A stretch of DNA of 8,079 nucleotides from Gammaproteobacteria bacterium (GTDB lineage Bacteria; Pseudomonadota; Gammaproteobacteria; Xanthomonadales; Rhodanobacteraceae), in NCBI GenBank assembly GCA_005877675.1, contig VBNZ01000047.1, positions 1-8,079 on the forward strand, in the 5' to 3' direction. A program made the translations under genes and the position numbers. The notes under the pieces are model-generated. The model did no database searches. It worked only from the letters and a program-made list of their open reading frames with translations, and was not told the DNA's origin. Shown here piece by piece: positions 4,688-8,079 of the stretch. Numbering within the stretch: position 1 is the first letter of the stretch; each line of letters opens with the position of its first letter.

Positions 4688-6076
4688 CTACTCGTACCCA
4701 CCCGCATAACTCCCCGCCGCAAAATTCTCGAACTTGGTGTACTGCCCGAGGAAGGTCAGTTTGATCGAACCGGTCGGGCCGTTACGCTGCTTGCCGATGA
4801 TGATTTCGGCCTGGCCCTTGTCGGCGGATTCGGGGTTGTAGTACTCGTCGCGATAGATGAAAAGGATCACGTCGGCGTCCTGCTCGATCGCACCGGATTC
4901 GCGCAGATCGGCCATCATCGGGCGCTTGTCGGTGCGCTGTTCGAGCGAACGGTTGAGCTGCGACAGCGCGATCACCGGTACGTTGAGTTCCTTCGCCAGT
5001 GCCTTGAGACCGCGCGAGATTTCGGAAATCTCGGTCGCGCGGTTTTCCTTGTTGCCGGGCACCTGCATCAATTGCAAATAGTCGATCACGATGAGGCCGA
5101 GGTCGTGCTCGCGTTTCAGGCGCCGCGCGCGCGCGCGCAGCTCGGCCGGCGACAGCGAGGGCGTGTCGTCGATGAAGATTTTTGCGTCGGACAACATGGT
5201 GATCGCGCTGGTCACGCGCGGCCATTCTTCCTCTTGAATGTCGCCGGTGCGCAGATGCTGCTGATTGATGCGGCCAAGCGAGGAGATCAGACGGAACGCG
5301 AGCTGCGAGGCGGACATTTCCATCGAGAATATCGCGACCGCCTTCTTCGACTTGATCGCCGCATGCTCGGCCATGTTCACCGCGAACGCGGTCTTGCCCA
5401 TCGATGGACGCGCGGCGAGGATGATCAGGTCGGACGGCTGCAGGCCCGCGGTCAGGTCGTCGAGATCGGAAAAACCGGTCGCCAGTCCGGTGACCGCGCC
5501 CTTGGATTCGTAGCGCTGGTGCAGGATCTGGAACGCCTCCTTCACCGCTGTGCGCATCGGCGTGAAGCCCTTGCGTCCGCGCGCCTGGCCCTCGGCGATC
5601 GCGAACACTTTCTGCTCGGCGCCTTCGAGAATTTCCTGAGTCGAGCGCCCTTCCGGCTGGAAGCCGTCGCCGGCGATCTCGGTGCCGGCCTCGATCAGCT
5701 GGCGCAGCGTCGACTTGTCACGCACGATCTCGGCATAGGCGACGATATTCGCCGCGCTCGGCGTGGAGTTGGCGAGCTGGATCACGTAGCTCGAGCCACC
5801 GACGAGGTCGGACAACTTGTTCGAATCGAACCAGTCGGCGAGCGTGACCGCATCGCACGGCATGTTCTTGTTCGCGAGATCGCCGATCGCGCGGAAGATC
5901 AGGCGGTGATCCTTGCGATAGAAGTCGTCCTCGACGAGCTTGTCGGCGATGCGCTCCCACGCTTTGTCGTCGAGCATCAGGCCGCCGAGCACGGCCTGTT
6001 CGGCGTCGATGGAGTGCGGCGGCACGCGCAGCGCATCGATGCGCGCGGATGGGAAACGGTCTGGGGAAGCGGCCAT
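4688..6076 (-). CDS. dnaB: Replicative DNA helicase DnaB
   Basis: DnaB is the hexameric 5'-3' helicase that unwinds DNA at the replication fork and recruits primase. The 462-residue product has the N-terminal domain beginning VPPHSIDAEQAVLGG (18 onward) and a RecA-like C-terminal domain. Walker A is ARPSMGKT at 222-229 with Lys228. The catalytic Glu253 lies in SMEMS, and the Walker B Asp332 in LIVIDYLQLM. LSQLNR (371-376) and the nucleotide-contacting GKQRNGPTG near the C-terminus are present. No intein interrupts it. The start is uncertain: an in-frame ATG at 6124 has a better ribosome site, but the intervening 16 codons are AT-rich and lack the G/C third-position bias of the gene, so I chose 6076. 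In E. coli alr follows dnaB directly; here about 3.3 kb intervenes. Confidence 0.96.
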   Translation of the reverse strand: MAASPDRFPSARIDALRVPPHSIDAEQAVLGGLMLDDKAWERIADKLVEDDFYRKDHRLIFRAIGDLANKNMPCDAVTLADWFDSNKLSDLVGGSSYVIQLANSTPSAANIVAYAEIVRDKSTLRQLIEAGTEIAGDGFQPEGRSTQEILEGAEQKVFAIAEGQARGRKGFTPMRTAVKEAFQILHQRYESKGAVTGLATGFSDLDDLTAGLQPSDLIILAARPSMGKTAFAVNMAEHAAIKSKKAVAIFSMEMSASQLAFRLISSLGRINQQHLRTGDIQEEEWPRVTSAITMLSDAKIFIDDTPSLSPAELRARARRLKREHDLGLIVIDYLQLMQVPGNKENRATEISEISRGLKALAKELNVPVIALSQLNRSLEQRTDKRPMMADLRESGAIEQDADVILFIYRDEYYNPESADKGQAEIIIGKQRNGPTGSIKLTFLGQYTKFENFAAGSYAGGYE

Positions 6077-6128
6077 GTCGGTTTCTTGATTTTTGTTGCG
6101 AATCGTTTGTTGCGTTGCGCGCATCCTG

Positions 6129-6134
6129 CCCCTT
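6129..6134 (-). promoter_or_regulatory. Ribosome-binding-site candidate for an alternative dnaB start
   Basis: AAGGGG on the minus strand lies four bases before an ATG at 6124-6122 that is in frame with dnaB and would give a 478-residue protein. By comparison, the ATG at 6076 is preceded only by a weak AAGAAA. Family length does not decide, since E. coli DnaB has 471 residues. Confidence 0.35.
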
Positions 6135-6300
6135 GGTGATCTCAGCGGTCGAGAATCGCGCGCACCCCGGAGCGCGGATGCTTTCACATCCGTCTGTTGG
6201 CTCGCCACTTGCTCCGAAAAATCCCGATCCGATCGGCGCCTTTTTCATCTCTTTCCCTGCTTCGTGGTTCAATCTCTTCCTGCCTCTCGCCTGCGGCCGC
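6135..6300. other. Divergent intergenic region between dnaB and the FUSC gene
   Basis: The two genes point away from each other, so this stretch must hold the promoter of each. I found no convincing -35/-10 pair on either strand. A small hairpin, CGGATG-6 bases-CATCCG, lies at 6175-6192. A minus-strand reading frame through here (about 6452-5718) is out of frame with dnaB and has no gene-like features. Confidence 0.4.
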
Positions 6301-8079
6301 ATGTTCAAGACCCTGATCGAACTCAAACCCCGCGACGTGCCGCTCAGCGTGGCGCTGCGTAATAGCGCGAGCGTGGTGGCACCGCTAGCGTTCGGCATCG
6401 CGACCGGCCATACCGCTGCCGGCCTGGGCATGGCCAGCGGTGCGCTCAACACGATGTTCCTCGATCAGCCCGGGCCGTATCGCCTGCGCATGCAGCGCAT
6501 GCTGCTGACCTCGATGGCGACCGGCATGTCCGGTTTCGCCGGCGGCGTGCTCGGTGCGCACGACTGGGCGATGGTGATCGCCGCGCTGGTGTGGGGCATC
6601 GGCGGCGGCATGCTGGTCGCGCTCGGGCTCAATGCCGGACGCGCGGGCCTGGCCTGCATGATTCTCCTGCTCGTGACCGGCGCCGAGCCGCGCTCGCTCG
6701 CGGACGCCGCGAGTGCGGGCGCGTTGATCTTTGCCGGTGGCCTGCTGCAGATGCTGTTATCGCTCGCCGCATGGCCGCTGCAGGGCTATCGCCCGGAACG
6801 CACGGCACTCGCGAACGTGTGCCACGAACTCGCGGCGAGCATGCGCAAACCGATGCGTCCCGGACGCCAGCACCGCCCGCCGCCGGTCACGCAAAGCCTG
6901 CTCGATGTCGAGCAGATGCTGCATGGCATGCACCGCGCGCGCGGCACGGCGATGCAGAGCTTTCGTGTATTGGCGCGCATCATCGAGCGCGTGCGCCTGG
7001 AACTGCTTGCGCTCGGCGACGTCGCCGACGCACTCGACCCCGATGCGAGTGCGGCGATGCATGAGGCGCACGAGTGCGCATGCCGCCAGCGGTGCGCTCG
7101 AAGGCTACGACGCAGCGCTCGCCGCGCTCGATGCGCAACTCGCACACGCCGACGTCGAACTGCAACGCCCGTTCGCCATTGCGCATGCGCGCGCGCAGGC
7201 GCTCGCGGGCCAGCTGCGTGCGGCTTTGCGCAACGCGGAGTTCGCCGGAGCGGCAGGCGAAGTGCTGGCGGAAGAGCACGAAGCGCGCCTGCCGGCCGCG
7301 CTGCGCCCGGACAATCCGTTCGCGACGCTGCGCGCGAACCTGCACTTGCAGTCGGTCGCGTTTCGCCACGCGCTGCGCTGCGGCGTGTGCCTGGCGATCG
7401 CGGTCGGAGGCGAGCGAGCGCTCGGCTACCCGCACGGCTTCTGGGTGCCGCTGACGACCGCGATCGTGCTCAAGCCCGACTTCGCCGGCACTTTCAGCTT
7501 CGGCCTCCTGCGCGTCGCGGGCACATTGGCTGGCCTCGTGCTGACGACGGCTATCGTGCACTTCGCTTTCGGCAATGTATGGGCGCAGGTCGCGTTGCTC
7601 GCATTGCTGTGTCTGGGCTTCCGCATGCTCACTACCGTCAATTACGGTCTCGGCGTGATGATGCTGACCGGATTGATCGTCATCCTGCTCTCGCTCAATG
7701 GCACCGCGCCCGGCGATACCATGCCGCAGCGTGGCGTCGCGACCGCGATCGGCAGTGTATTCGCCCTGTTCGCATATGCCGTGTGGCCCACCTGGGAACA
7801 ATTGCGCCCGGCGCTCGCGGCGATGATCGATTCCTATCGCGAGTATTTCGCCACGCTGTTGGACGGCAATGCCACGCTGCGCCGCGATGCGCGCGTGGCC
7901 TCGCGCAGCGCGCGCACGAACGCACAGGCTTCGCTCGACCGCCTACGCGGCGAACCGCGCCGCGACCGCGCCTTGATCGCGCTGGCCGAGGGTGTGTTCG
8001 CCAATGCCAATCGTTTCGTGCGCGCGACGATGGCGCTCGAGGCGGTATTGCAGGACAGCACCGCGCGGCCGGCCGAAGA
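6301..8079 (+). CDS. FUSC/YccS-like inner-membrane protein, frameshifted, 3' end outside window
   Basis: This encodes a fusaric-acid-resistance-type membrane protein of the YccS/aromatic-acid-exporter group; the substrate is unknown. The first part, 6301 to about 7070 (roughly 255 residues), has four or five membrane helices (for example WAMVIAALVWGIGGGMLVAL and AGLACMILLLVTGAE), then a cytoplasmic helical region (LLDVEQMLHGMHRARGTAMQ). The second part is in the next frame from about 7073 to the edge (about 335 residues). It continues the helical linker (GALEGYDAALAALDAQL) into RPDNPFATLRANLHLQS and a second membrane block (FWVPLTTAIVLKPDFAGTFS, YGLGVMMLTGLIVILLSL). This two-block layout matches the family, so both parts are one gene, about 595 residues so far. 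The ATG at 6301 fits the family N-terminus, though no ribosome site is clear. It is either a sequencing error or a decaying gene. Confidence 0.85.
   Translation, partial: MFKTLIELKPRDVPLSVALRNSASVVAPLAFGIATGHTAAGLGMASGALNTMFLDQPGPYRLRMQRMLLTSMATGMSGFAGGVLGAHDWAMVIAALVWGIGGGMLVALGLNAGRAGLACMILLLVTGAEPRSLADAASAGALIFAGGLLQMLLSLAAWPLQGYRPERTALANVCHELAASMRKPMRPGRQHRPPPVTQSLLDVEQMLHGMHRARGTAMQSFRVLARIIERVRLELLALGDVADALDPDASAAMHEAHECACRQRCARRLRRSARRARCATRTRRRRTATPVRHCACARAGARGPAACGFAQRGVRRSGRRSAGGRARSAPAGRAAPGQSVRDAAREPALAVGRVSPRAALRRVPGDRGRRRASARLPARLLGAADDRDRAQARLRRHFQLRPPARRGHIGWPRADDGYRALRFRQCMGAGRVARIAVSGLPHAHYRQLRSRRDDADRIDRHPALAQWHRARRYHAAAWRRDRDRQCIRPVRICRVAHLGTIAPGARGDDRFLSRVFRHAVGRQCHAAPRCARGLAQRAHERTGFARPPTRRTAPRPRLDRAGRGCVRQCQSFRARDDGARGGIAGQHRAAGRR
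7055..7092 (+). other. Frameshift site in the FUSC-family gene
   Basis: Family-like sequence leaves frame 1 (last plausible stretch ALDPDASAAMHEAHE, ending near 7074) and resumes one base later in frame 2 (SAHAASGALEGYDAAL, from 7073). This equals one extra base or two missing bases in the window. Dropping one base near GCATGCC at 7078-7084 would restore a plausible linker. The site is not a homopolymer and shows no classical slippery heptamer. Frame 1 stays open to the window edge by chance of high GC, but it becomes Arg- and Cys-rich and unlike a membrane protein. Confidence 0.75.

Noticed and set aside
5124..5138. A 15-base alternating CG run inside dnaB, a possible Z-DNA former
   Set aside because: It encodes Arg-Ala repeats at a natural place in DnaB (the RARARR segment) and is explained by codon bias.
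4610..6139. A 509-codon plus-strand open frame opposite dnaB
   Set aside because: It is antisense to a certain dnaB gene, and its product is rich in Arg, His, Asp and Glu with no recognisable domain, as expected of a shadow frame in GC-rich DNA.
5718..6452. A 244-codon minus-strand frame across the dnaB start and the FUSC start
   Set aside because: It is out of frame with dnaB, antisense to the FUSC start, and its low-complexity product has no recognisable features.

Overview
The window is a high-GC chromosomal stretch, most likely from a gammaproteobacterium of the Lysobacterales (Xanthomonadales), perhaps Rhodanobacteraceae. I infer this from the wording of the DnaB helicase, the heavy G/C preference at third codon positions, and REP-like palindromes of a kind common in such genomes. 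I could run no database search, so the taxon is tentative.

Layout from left to right. Positions 1-265 hold no convincing gene. They carry four hairpins in tandem (135-254) just beyond the end of alr, and possibly the promoter of a leftward gene outside the window. alr (alanine racemase, minus strand) fills 266-1363. The gap 1364-1603 is mostly a repeat-like palindromic element. Then comes a compact minus-strand arsenic operon, transcribed from about 4086 down to 1604 in the order arsR - arsI - arsN2 - aqpS - arsC. Every gene overlaps the next by 4 or 7 bases. Its only evident promoter and operator lie at 4081-4121 and overlap the arsR start codon, which predicts a leaderless transcript. A second, different palindromic repeat (4151-4213) separates arsR from a low-GC gene for a small secreted protein of unknown function (4221-4682). 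That gene starts five bases after the stop of dnaB (4688-6076, replicative helicase). Divergent from dnaB, on the plus strand, is a FUSC/YccS-type membrane protein gene (6301 to the right edge). It needs a one-base frame change near 7060-7090 to read through.

How the genes work together. ArsC reduces arsenate to arsenite. ArsI would cleave the C-As bond of trivalent methyl- or aryl-arsenicals, also giving arsenite. The aquaglyceroporin-like channel would let arsenite leave down its gradient. ArsR senses arsenite and controls the set. ArsN2 is a GNAT acetyltransferase found with arsenic genes; its substrate is not clear from sequence. No ArsB, Acr3, ArsA, ArsP or ArsM is encoded in the operon, so it looks like a complete pump-free system of 'convert to arsenite, then leak it out'.

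dnaB and alr are direct neighbours in many gammaproteobacteria. Here they are separated by about 3.3 kb made of the secreted-protein gene, the ars operon and a repeat on each side, which suggests the block was inserted between two housekeeping genes.
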